This document shows positions 16,807-24,770 of a stretch of DNA of 64,000 nucleotides, piece by piece; position 1 is the stretch's first letter; each line of letters opens with the position of its first letter. The position numbers and the translations under genes were made by a program. The stretch lies in NCBI RefSeq assembly GCF_006442545.2, contig NZ_CP083952.1, forward strand, positions 3,759,501-3,823,500, given 5' to 3'. Source of the stretch: Mesorhizobium sp. B2-1-8 (GTDB lineage: Bacteria > Pseudomonadota > Alphaproteobacteria > Rhizobiales > Rhizobiaceae). The notes below the pieces were generated by a model. That model had not been told where the DNA came from, made no database searches, and saw nothing but the letters and a program-made list of their open reading frames with translations.

Positions 16807-17553
16807 ATGGCATTGGATATCGGTTATGTCAGCGCGGTCGGGGCGGGGGCCATCTCGTTCCTGTCGCCATGCGTGCTGCCGCTGGTGCCGCCCTATCTCT
16901 GCTACATGGCCGGCATATCGGTCGACGATTTCCGCGGCAATGCGGGCGCGACCGCAAGTCAGGGCGCACGCGGTGCGCTGCTCTATTCCTCGATCGCATT
17001 CGTGCTCGGCTTTTCGACCGTGTTAGTCGCGCTCGGCGCCGGCGCCTCGACCATCGGCCGGCTGCTGCGCGTCTGGCAGGAGCCGCTGGCGATGGGCGCC
17101 GGCGTGCTGATCATCCTGATGGGCCTGAATTTCCTCGGCATTCTGCGCATTCCGCTGTTGTCACGCGAGGCGCGCTTCCAGTCGCAGGGCAAGCCGGCCA
17201 GCGCCGTCGCCGCCTATGTCATGGGCCTTGCCTTCGCCTTCGGCTGGACGCCCTGCATCGGCCCGGTACTGGGGCCAATCCTGACGCTGGCCGGCGGGCG
17301 CGAAACCGTGGGCGAGGGCGCGCTGCTGCTCGCCGCCTATTCGCTAGGGCTGGGCATCCCGTTCCTGATCGCCGCGCTGTTCTCCGGCGCCTTCATGCGC
17401 TTCCTCGGCAAATTCCGCGTGCATCTCGGCCGTGTCGAAAAGGCGATCGGCGCGCTGCTGGTGGTCGCCGGCGTGTTTTTCCTCACCGGCGGCGTGCAGA
17501 CGGTGTCCTACTGGCTGCTGGAGAATTTCCCGGTGCTGGGGCGGCTGGGGTAG
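16807..17553 (+). CDS. ccdA: CcdA-type cytochrome c biogenesis / thiol-disulfide transporter
   Basis: A 248-residue inner-membrane protein of the CcdA/DsbD-beta family, which passes electrons from cytoplasmic thioredoxin to periplasmic thiol carriers. Six or so membrane helices are visible. The two functional cysteines lie in SFLSPCVLPLVPPYL near residue 20 and in FGWTPCIGPVLG near the middle, the CcdA signature. I start at the ATG at 16807 (MALDIGYVSAVG), with GGAGC just upstream. No thioredoxin-like partner or ccm gene is adjacent. Confidence 0.9.
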   Translation: MALDIGYVSAVGAGAISFLSPCVLPLVPPYLCYMAGISVDDFRGNAGATASQGARGALLYSSIAFVLGFSTVLVALGAGASTIGRLLRVWQEPLAMGAGVLIILMGLNFLGILRIPLLSREARFQSQGKPASAVAAYVMGLAFAFGWTPCIGPVLGPILTLAGGRETVGEGALLLAAYSLGLGIPFLIAALFSGAFMRFLGKFRVHLGRVEKAIGALLVVAGVFFLTGGVQTVSYWLLENFPVLGRLG

Positions 17554-17680
17554 GCCTACTGATTAAAAGTCAGTTGCTCTTCCTCCCGCCGATCTCACCG
17601 GAATTTAACCGCATTGGTGCAGCATGGGGCCACTGCTATCCTGTCGTGATTCCCAACGCATTTCATATGGTTGCCTTTCC

Positions 17681-19057
17681 ATGAGCCAGAGATCCTGCCT
17701 GTCCGTCATCCTCGCCGCCGGCGAAGGCACGCGCATGAAGAGCGCGCTGCCGAAGGTGCTCCACCAGATCGCGGGGTTGCCGATGGTGGCTCATGTGGTG
17801 AGGGCGGCCGAGGCCGCTGGCGCCAGCAGCCAGGCGCTGGTCATCGGATATGGCGCGGATGAGATGCGCAAGGCGGCGGCGAAGTTTGCGCCGAAGGCAG
17901 AGACCTTCGTGCAGGAAAAGCGCTTGGGAACGGCGCATGCTGTCTTGGCTGCTCGCGAAGCGATATCAAGGGGTTATGACGATGTGCTGGTGATGTTCGG
18001 CGACACGCCGCTGATCGACGCGGATGCGCTGATGGCAGCGCGGTTTAGGCTCGCGGAAGGTGCGGCTGTCGTGGTTATCGGCTTCCGTCCGCCCAATCCG
18101 ACCGGCTATGGCCGGCTGATCGAAAAAGGCGGCAAGCTGACCGCCATCCGGGAGGAAAAGGACTGCAGCGCGGAGGAACGGAAGATTGGTTTCTGCAATG
18201 CCGGCATGATGGCGGTGGCCGGCGCGCATGCGCTGAAGCTGCTTGACGCCGTCGGCAACAAGAATGCCAAGGGCGAGTATTATCTGACCGACATTGTCGA
18301 GATCGCCAGAGCCCAGGGCCTCGATGTGGTTGCCACCGAAGCCAGCTTCGAAAGCGCGCTCGGCATCAACAATCGCATCGACCTAGCGCAGGCCGAGGCC
18401 GTCTGGCAACAGCGCCGACGCCATGCGGCGATGCTGTCGGGCGTGACCCTGATTGCCCCCGAGACGGTTTATTTCTCGTACGACACCGAAATCGGCGCCG
18501 ACACGATCGTCGAGTCGAATGTCTGGTTCGGCCCAGGTGTGAAGATCGCCAATGGCGCCAAGATTCACGCCTTCAGCCATATCGAAGGGGCCACTATCGG
18601 GTCCAATTGCGATGTCGGGCCGTTCGCGCGGCTGCGGCCAGGTGCCGACCTCAGGACCAAGGCCAAGGTCGGCAATTTCTGCGAGGTCAAGCAGGCCGTT
18701 ATCGAGGAGGGCGCCAAGGTCAATCACCTGACCTATATTGGCGACGCGCGCGTCGGCGCCAGGGCCAATATCGGCGCCGGCACCATCACCTGCAACTACG
18801 ACGGCTATTCGAAATTCTTCACCGACATCGGCGAGGGCGCCTTCATCGGCTCCAATTCCTCGCTCGTGGCGCCAATCACCATCGGCAATGGCGGCTATAT
18901 CGCCTCGGGCAGTGTCATCACCGAAAGCGTACCCGACGAAGCGCTGGCCTTCGGCCGGGCTCGCCAGAAGACGATCCCCGGCAAGGGCAAGGAACTGCGC
19001 GAACGGCTTGCTTCCGCGGCTGCGGCAAAGAAGAAGGCGGCCGGCGCCGACAATTAG
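17681..19057 (+). CDS. glmU: Bifunctional GlcNAc-1-P uridylyltransferase / GlcN-1-P acetyltransferase
   Basis: A 458-residue enzyme making UDP-GlcNAc for peptidoglycan and lipid A. The N-terminal uridylyltransferase begins with the nucleotide-binding [11 protein letters not shown] near residue 11. From about residue 255 the left-handed beta-helix of hexapeptide repeats begins ([32 protein letters not shown]), with the acetyl-CoA site region [14 protein letters not shown] use the ATG at 17681, giving [16 protein letters not shown]; the longer frame adds an atypical N-terminus. It is followed after about 200 bases by glmS. Confidence 0.96.
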   Translation: MSQRSCLSVILAAGEGTRMKSALPKVLHQIAGLPMVAHVVRAAEAAGASSQALVIGYGADEMRKAAAKFAPKAETFVQEKRLGTAHAVLAAREAISRGYDDVLVMFGDTPLIDADALMAARFRLAEGAAVVVIGFRPPNPTGYGRLIEKGGKLTAIREEKDCSAEERKIGFCNAGMMAVAGAHALKLLDAVGNKNAKGEYYLTDIVEIARAQGLDVVATEASFESALGINNRIDLAQAEAVWQQRRRHAAMLSGVTLIAPETVYFSYDTEIGADTIVESNVWFGPGVKIANGAKIHAFSHIEGATIGSNCDVGPFARLRPGADLRTKAKVGNFCEVKQAVIEEGAKVNHLTYIGDARVGARANIGAGTITCNYDGYSKFFTDIGEGAFIGSNSSLVAPITIGNGGYIASGSVITESVPDEALAFGRARQKTIPGKGKELRERLASAAAAKKKAAGADN

Positions 19058-19258
19058 CGATAGTAGACAGGTCTGCTTTCTTGTTGGAGCAATCGAAAAA
19101 CCGAACGATTGCAGTAACCGGATTGCAAGAGCGGTCTGTCATAGTGCATGCGTGCGCAAGCGTCCGTTACACCGGACGAAATGCAATGTGACTTTCGCGG
19201 CGGGCCGGCTACCCCTAAAATAACGCTGGTTTTCCATGGGCAATCGGGGACTGTCTGC

Positions 19259-21082
19259 ATGTGCGGTATCGTTGGAATCGTCGGCCGCTCGCAGGTTGCG
19301 CCGCTCATCGTCGATGCGCTGAAACGGCTCGAATATCGCGGTTATGACTCGGCAGGCGTCGCCACCATCGAGAAGGGCGAGCTCGGCCGCCGCCGTGCCG
19401 AGGGTAAGCTGGTCAACCTCGAACGCCGGCTCAAGGATGAGCCGCTCGACGGCACGATCGGTATCGGCCATACACGCTGGGCGACCCACGGCGTGCCCAA
19501 TGAGGCCAATGCGCACCCGCATTTTTCCGACGGCGTCGCCATCGTCCATAACGGCATCATCGAGAATTTCGCCGAACTGCGCGACGAACTGATCCGCGAC
19601 GGTTATTCTTTCTCGTCGCAGACCGACACAGAAGTCGTGGCGCATCTGGTGGCGCGCGAACTCGCCAAGGGGCTGAATCCGGTCGAGGCGGCGCACAAGG
19701 CGCTGAAGAGGCTGGAAGGCGCTTTTGCGCTGGCGATCATGTTCAAGGGCGACGAGGACCTGATCGTTGGCGCCCGCAACGGTCCGCCTCTGGCCGTCGG
19801 CCATGGCGATGGCGAGATGTTCCTGGGCTCGGACGCGATCGCGCTCGCTCCGTTCACCAATTCGATCACCTATCTCGAGGACGGCGACTGGGCGGTGGTT
19901 CGCCGCGACGCCGTCGCCATCTTCGACATCGACGGCAAAACGGTCGACCGCAAGCGCCAGCAGTCGCTGTCGACCAGCTTCATGGTCGACAAGGGCAATC
20001 GCCGCCATTTCATGGAGAAGGAGATCCATGAGCAGCCCGAGGTGATTTCGCACACGCTGGCTCATTATGTGGATTTCGTCTCCGGCGTCTCCAAACCGCT
20101 CGATCTGCCGTTCGATTTCGCAAGGATTGGCCGGCTGGCGATCTCGGCCTGCGGCACTGCCTATCTCGCCGGCCTGATCGGCAAATACTGGTTCGAGCGC
20201 TATGCGCGGCTCCCGGTCGATATCGATGTCGCGTCGGAATTCCGCTACCGCGAGATGCCGCTGTCGGCCAGCGATGCCGCCTTCTTCATCTCGCAGTCGG
20301 GCGAGACCGCCGATACGCTGGCTTCGCTGCGCTATTGCCGCAAGGCCGGCATGAAGATCGGCGCCGTCGTCAACGTGCGCGAATCGACCATGGCGCGCGA
20401 ATCCGACGTCGTGCTGCCGACGCTGGCCGGCCCCGAGATCGGCGTCGCCTCGACCAAGGCTTTTACTTGCCAGCTCTCAGTACTGGCCTCGCTCGCGGTG
20501 CGGGCGGGCGTGGCACGCGGCACGATCTCGAAAGAGCAGGAGAAAACCCTGGTGCGGGAGCTCTCCGAAGCGCCGCGCTATGCCAACCAGGTGCTGAAGC
20601 TCGAAGAGCAGATCGAGCGGGTCGCGCGTGAGATATCGCGCTACTCCGATGTGCTCTATCTCGGCCGCGACACCAATTTCCCGCTGGCCATGGAAGGCGC
20701 GCTAAAACTCAAGGAAATCTCCTACATCCATGCCGAGGGCTATGCCGCGGGCGAGTTGAAGCATGGGCCGATCGCGCTGATCGACGAGAACATGCCCGTC
20801 ATCGTCATTGCGCCGCACGACCGCATCTTCGAGAAAACCGTGTCCAACATGCAGGAAGTAGCGGCTCGCGGCGGCAAGATCATCCTGATCACCGACGCCA
20901 AGGGCGCGGCACAGGTGAGCGTGAAGACGATGGAGACGATCGTGCTTCCGGATGTGCCGGAAATCATCTCGCCCATCATCTACGCGCTGCCGATCCAGAT
21001 GCTCGCCTATTTCGCCGCCGTGTTCATGGGCACCGACGTCGACCAGCCGCGCAATCTGGCGAAATCGGTGACGGTGGAGTAA
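19259..21082 (+). CDS. glmS: Glutamine-fructose-6-phosphate aminotransferase
   Basis: A 607-residue enzyme converting fructose-6-P and glutamine to glucosamine-6-P. The ATG at 19259 is fixed by the family rule that the catalytic cysteine directly follows Met (MCGIVGIVG). The glutaminase domain spans about residues 1-235 (GHTRWATHG), and two SIS domains follow (SACGTAYLAG, SQSGETADTL, GRDTNFPLAMEGALKLKE, HAEGYAAGELKHGPIALID). The C-terminus ends KSVTVE as usual. The 201-base gap after glmU could hold its own promoter; I see no glmS ribozyme, which is not expected in this group. Confidence 0.96.
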   Translation: MCGIVGIVGRSQVAPLIVDALKRLEYRGYDSAGVATIEKGELGRRRAEGKLVNLERRLKDEPLDGTIGIGHTRWATHGVPNEANAHPHFSDGVAIVHNGIIENFAELRDELIRDGYSFSSQTDTEVVAHLVARELAKGLNPVEAAHKALKRLEGAFALAIMFKGDEDLIVGARNGPPLAVGHGDGEMFLGSDAIALAPFTNSITYLEDGDWAVVRRDAVAIFDIDGKTVDRKRQQSLSTSFMVDKGNRRHFMEKEIHEQPEVISHTLAHYVDFVSGVSKPLDLPFDFARIGRLAISACGTAYLAGLIGKYWFERYARLPVDIDVASEFRYREMPLSASDAAFFISQSGETADTLASLRYCRKAGMKIGAVVNVRESTMARESDVVLPTLAGPEIGVASTKAFTCQLSVLASLAVRAGVARGTISKEQEKTLVRELSEAPRYANQVLKLEEQIERVAREISRYSDVLYLGRDTNFPLAMEGALKLKEISYIHAEGYAAGELKHGPIALIDENMPVIVIAPHDRIFEKTVSNMQEVAARGGKIILITDAKGAAQVSVKTMETIVLPDVPEIISPIIYALPIQMLAYFAAVFMGTDVDQPRNLAKSVTVE

Positions 21083-21114
21083 GTTTTGCCTCCCAAATTG
21101 AGAGGTCGAGCCGA

Positions 21115-21417
21115 GTGACATCGAAATTCGCACGTCCAGTTCATCCTGGAGAATTCCTGCGTGAAGAATATCTCGTCCCGCTCGGCATGAGTGCAGGCGC
21201 GCTGGCGAAAAAGCTCAATCTTCCGCGCACCCGTATTGAACGCATCGTCAAGGAGGAGATCGGCCTGACTCCCGACACGGCCCTTCGCCTCGCGAGGTTT
21301 TTCAATACCACGCCTGAATTCTGGATGAATTTTCAGCAGGCTTACGAGCTTGAGACCGAGGCGAAGAAGTTGGCGCCGGAACTTGAGAAGATCGCGCCGC
21401 TGGAAGCAGCCGCATAA
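21115..21417 (+). CDS. HigA-like antitoxin/XRE regulator without adjacent toxin
   Basis: A 100-residue helix-turn-helix protein of the HigA/VapI addiction-module antidote family. It opens FARPVHPGEFLREEYLVPLGMS; the HTH covers ALAKKLNLPRTRIERIVKEE, and the family motif FFNTTPEFWMNFQQAYEL follows. The start is GTG at 21115 with GAGAGG upstream. HigB toxins usually lie directly upstream, but only 32 bases separate it from glmS and 89 from the next gene, so no partner toxin fits. It may be a solitary regulator or the survivor of a decayed module. Confidence 0.82.
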   Translation: MTSKFARPVHPGEFLREEYLVPLGMSAGALAKKLNLPRTRIERIVKEEIGLTPDTALRLARFFNTTPEFWMNFQQAYELETEAKKLAPELEKIAPLEAAA

Positions 21418-21506
21418 CAGAACCTTTAAAAACTTTTAAAAACTTCGCAGTTCCAAAGCGCCTTCCGGTTCACTAGTGTCGCGCTGCAACCCGCGCCCGG
21501 TGAACC

Positions 21507-22259
21507 ATGTCAGACGCTCCGAAGACTTCCGGCATGACCCGGCTGAGGAACTATTTCCTCACGGGCTTCGTCGTCTGCGCGCCGCTGGCGATCACCGCTT
21601 ACATCGCCTGGTCCTTCATCGGCTGGGTCGATTCCTGGGTCAAACCCTATATTCCGTTGCGCTACAGCCCCGACACCTACCTGCCGTTCCCGGTGCCGGG
21701 GTTCGGGCTGATCGTCGCCTTGATCCTGATCACGCTGATCGGGTTCCTGACCGCCAACATCGTCGGCCGCGCCATCGTCGGCTTTGGCGAGCGCCTGCTT
21801 GGCCGCATGCCCTTGGTGCGCGGCATCTATGGCTCGCTGAAGCAGATTTTCGAGACCGTGCTGTCGAACAAGGGCGACATGTTCCGCCAGGTTGGGTTGG
21901 TCGAATATCCACGCAAGGGCGTATGGTCGCTGGTGTTTGTCGCCAGTGAGAAGGAAACCGAGATCAACCTGAAGCTCGACCGGGAAGGCGATCCGCTGAT
22001 CGCGGTGTTCATGCCGTGCACGCCGAACCCGACGACTGGCTTCCTGATGTATGTCCTGAGGTCGGACATCGTGCTGCTCGACATGACGATCGAGGACGGC
22101 GCCAAGCTGATCGTGTCGGCCGGGTTGGTGGCGCCCGAGGTGAAGACGAAATTGGTGACGCTGAACGGTGAGCCGATCAACGGAACCCTGGCCAATCCGC
22201 CGCTAGGGCCTCATCCGGCGCGCAGGAGCCGCACGGCCTCGTCGCGGCCGAACAAGTAG
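21507..22259 (+). CDS. DUF502 membrane protein
   Basis: A 250-residue protein of family DUF502. Two N-terminal membrane helices are clear (FLTGFVVCAPLAITAYIAWSF and FGLIVALILITLIGFLTANIV). They are followed by a conserved soluble domain with GRMPLVRGIYGSLKQ and PNPTTGFLMYV. Plant relatives (COV proteins) act in membrane trafficking; the bacterial role is unknown. An AT-rich doublet (CTTTAAAAA / CTTTTAAAAA, 21424-21443) lies upstream and could be part of the promoter. The last 49 bases overlap the 3' end of recG on the opposite strand. Confidence 0.88.
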   Translation: MSDAPKTSGMTRLRNYFLTGFVVCAPLAITAYIAWSFIGWVDSWVKPYIPLRYSPDTYLPFPVPGFGLIVALILITLIGFLTANIVGRAIVGFGERLLGRMPLVRGIYGSLKQIFETVLSNKGDMFRQVGLVEYPRKGVWSLVFVASEKETEINLKLDREGDPLIAVFMPCTPNPTTGFLMYVLRSDIVLLDMTIEDGAKLIVSAGLVAPEVKTKLVTLNGEPINGTLANPPLGPHPARRSRTASSRPNK

Positions 22260-24319
22260 AGCAGGAGCCGCAGCGCCTCGCCGCGATCCGATTGCAGTTC
22301 GGGGTCGCGCGACAGAATCAGCCTGGCGTCGTCTCGGGCGGCCTCCAGCAGGTCGGCATGTGCCTCGATGCGCGCCACCTGGAAACCAGGCGTGCCGGAC
22401 TGACGGGTACCCAACAACTCGCCTTCGCCGCGCAATTTCAGGTCCTCCTCGGCGATCAGGAAGCCATCCTCTGTGTCACGCATCACCGACAGCCTGCGTT
22501 TGGCGGTTTCGCCAAGCGGGTCCTTGTAGAGCAGCACGCAGGATGACTTGATGTCGCCGCGCCCGACCCGACCGCGCAGCTGGTGCAACTGGGCGAGACC
22601 GAAGCGCTCGGCATGCTCGATGACCATGATCGTGGCGTCGGGCACGTCGACGCCGACTTCGATGACGGTGGTGGCGATCAGGATGCGCGTCTCGCCTTGC
22701 TTGAAGGCGCGCATCGCCTCGTCCTTCTCGGCACCGTTCATGCGGCCGTGGACAAGGCCGATGCGATCGCCGAACAGTGGCTTCAGCGAAGCGAAGCGAT
22801 CCTCGGCCGACATCAGTTTTATCTCCTCGGATTCCTCGACCAGCGGGCAAATCCAGTAGATCTTTTGGCCATCCGCGACGGCATCGAGCATGCGGCCGAC
22901 CAGTTCGTCGAGCCGTTCGAGCGGTAGCGTGACGGTGCGGATCGGCTGGCGGCCGGCCGGCTTTTCCGTCAGCTTCGACACGTCCATGTCGCCGAAGGCG
23001 GTCAGCACCAGCGTGCGCGGGATGGGGGTCGCGGTCATCACCAGCATGTCGGGCGCATCGCCCTTGGCGGTGATGGCGAGCCGCTGATGGACGCCGAAGC
23101 GATGCTGCTCATCGATGACGGCCAGGACCAGGTCGTGGAAGCTGACCGTTTCCTGAAACAGCGCGTGGGTGCCGACGACAATATCGATCTCGCCGCTGGC
23201 AAGACCAGCCAGCGTTTCGGCTCGCTCGCGGCCCTTTTCGCGGCCGGTCAGGATAGAGACGCGCAAGCCGACCTTGGCTGCAAGCGGAGTGATCGTCGCC
23301 AGATGCTGGCGCGCCAGGATTTCGGTCGGCGCCATCAGCGCCGCCTGGCCGCCGGCCTCTACGGCGCGTGCCATTGCAAGCAGCGCCACCACCGTCTTGC
23401 CGGAGCCGACGTCGCCTTGCAGCAGCCGCAGCATGCGCTCGGGGTCAGCGAGATCGGCGTTGATTTCGGCGAGCGCGAATTCCTGCGAGGGAGTGAGCGA
23501 ATAGGGCAGGGCCGTGCGCAGTTTCTCGACGATGCGGCCATCGCCGACGAGAGGGCGGCCTGACAGGCGTCGCACCTTCGCCCGCACCAGCGCCAGCGAG
23601 ACCTGGCCGGCAAGCAATTCATCATAGGCGAGGCGACGCCATGCAGGCCCTTCGACCGCGACATCGATCGGATCGGCGGGATAATGGATGCGGGTCAGCG
23701 CGTCTCCAAAGGATGGAAAGCTCTGACGGCGCATGAAGGCACCATCCTGCCATTCCGGCAGTTCCGGCAGGCGGCCGAGCGCCTGGCCGATCGCACGCCG
23801 CAAAACCTTGCCGGAGAGCCCCGCCGTCAGCGGATAGACCGGCTCGACCAGCGGCAGGTTCTCGGCTTCGCTGGCGAGTGCGATATGGTCGGGATGGACC
23901 ATGGTCGGGCGTCCGTTGAACCATTCCATACGGCCCGACACCACGACATGCTCGCCCACCGGCATTGCTTTTTCGAGATAGGCGGCATGGGCATGGAAGA
24001 AGGTCAGGCCGATTTCGCCGGTATCGTCATGGGCGTATACCCGGTAGGGCACCGACCTGTTGCCGCGCGGCGGCGGCTGGTGGCGGTCTATGCGCAGCTC
24101 GAGCGTCACGATGGCGCCTTCCGCGGCAAGCGCGATGCCAGGCCGGCTGCGGCGGTCGATGACGGTGTGCGGCAGCACGAACAGAAGATCGCCGGCGCGC
24201 GCGGCGCGATCGCCGAGATCGGCCACAACCACCTTTTCGATAAGCACGCCAACTTTCGGCCCGACGCCGGCAAGCGAGGTGATCGGGACAAACAGGGGAT
24301 CGAGGATGGAAGGACGCAT
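22211..24319 (-). CDS. recG: ATP-dependent DNA helicase RecG
   Basis: A 702-residue branched-DNA helicase acting at stalled replication forks. The N-terminal wedge/OB region starts LDPLFVPITSLAGVGPKVG and includes VVVSGRMEWFNGRPTMVHPD. Helicase motifs are Walker A LQGDVGSGKT, motif II VIDEQHRFGV, motif III VMTATPIPRTL, and motif VI QLRGRVGRG. The conserved tail follows (FLIAEEDLKLRGEGELLGTRQSG). The gene is divergent from sdhE with a 92-base gap, and its 3' end overlaps the DUF502 gene by 49 bases. Confidence 0.96.
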   Translation of the reverse strand: MRPSILDPLFVPITSLAGVGPKVGVLIEKVVVADLGDRAARAGDLLFVLPHTVIDRRSRPGIALAAEGAIVTLELRIDRHQPPPRGNRSVPYRVYAHDDTGEIGLTFFHAHAAYLEKAMPVGEHVVVSGRMEWFNGRPTMVHPDHIALASEAENLPLVEPVYPLTAGLSGKVLRRAIGQALGRLPELPEWQDGAFMRRQSFPSFGDALTRIHYPADPIDVAVEGPAWRRLAYDELLAGQVSLALVRAKVRRLSGRPLVGDGRIVEKLRTALPYSLTPSQEFALAEINADLADPERMLRLLQGDVGSGKTVVALLAMARAVEAGGQAALMAPTEILARQHLATITPLAAKVGLRVSILTGREKGRERAETLAGLASGEIDIVVGTHALFQETVSFHDLVLAVIDEQHRFGVHQRLAITAKGDAPDMLVMTATPIPRTLVLTAFGDMDVSKLTEKPAGRQPIRTVTLPLERLDELVGRMLDAVADGQKIYWICPLVEESEEIKLMSAEDRFASLKPLFGDRIGLVHGRMNGAEKDEAMRAFKQGETRILIATTVIEVGVDVPDATIMVIEHAERFGLAQLHQLRGRVGRGDIKSSCVLLYKDPLGETAKRRLSVMRDTEDGFLIAEEDLKLRGEGELLGTRQSGTPGFQVARIEAHADLLEAARDDARLILSRDPELQSDRGEALRLLLYLFGRDEAVRLLRAG

Positions 24320-24411
24320 GATGTCAGCTTATGTCGCGACGGCCGCAGCGCAAGGCTGACACCGCCCACTATCCACGCTATATGCGCCGCTTGAAGCGAG
24401 GATGCGGCACA

Positions 24412-24699
24412 ATGACCGGAACGAAACGATCAAGCGAGGGGCTGGACGCCCACCGCCGCAAGCTGTTGTTCCGTTCCTGGCATCGCGGCATGCGCGAGAT
24501 GGACCTCATCCTCGGCACCTTCGCCGATGCCGAGATCGGCACCTTGACCGCCGAGGAAATCGACCAATATGAGAGGCTCCTCGATATTGTCGACACAGAT
24601 TTCCTGCCGCTGGTCACGGGCGAACGCCCGGTGCCGGCGGAGATCGATTGTGCCGTCCTGCAAAAAATCCTGGCGTCCCGCCGGACCATGACATTCTGA
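24412..24699 (+). CDS. sdhE: FAD assembly factor SdhE (succinate dehydrogenase)
   Basis: A 95-residue protein of the SdhE/Sdh5 (DUF339) family, which promotes covalent flavinylation of SdhA. The family RGxRE motif appears as HRGMREMDLILG at about residues 23-34, followed by LTAEEIDQYERLLD. The ATG at 24412 gives the expected length. The recG / sdhE / mfd arrangement is typical of Rhizobiales. Confidence 0.9.
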   Translation: MTGTKRSSEGLDAHRRKLLFRSWHRGMREMDLILGTFADAEIGTLTAEEIDQYERLLDIVDTDFLPLVTGERPVPAEIDCAVLQKILASRRTMTF

Positions 24700-24705
24700 A
24701 CAAAA

Positions 24706-24750
24706 GCAATTCCAGGAAAAGTGCGAAGCGGTTTTCCGTCCGGAATTGCG
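24706..24750. repeat. Rhizobial intergenic palindrome, copy 2
   Basis: GCAATTCCAGGAAAAGTG at 24706-24723 and CGGTTTTCCGTCCGGAATTGCG at 24729-24750 form a nested inverted repeat (GCAATTCC/GGAATTGC and GGAAAA/TTTTCC). It matches the inverted copy at 9664-9713 except in the short centre. It sits in the 71-base gap between sdhE and mfd and leaves only about 20 bases before the mfd start. Confidence 0.75.
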
Positions 24751-24770
24751 ATAAACAAGACCGTGATTTG

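Noticed and set aside
19058..19258. glmS ribozyme or riboswitch before glmS
   Set aside because: No matching core could be seen, and this class is not expected in alphaproteobacteria.
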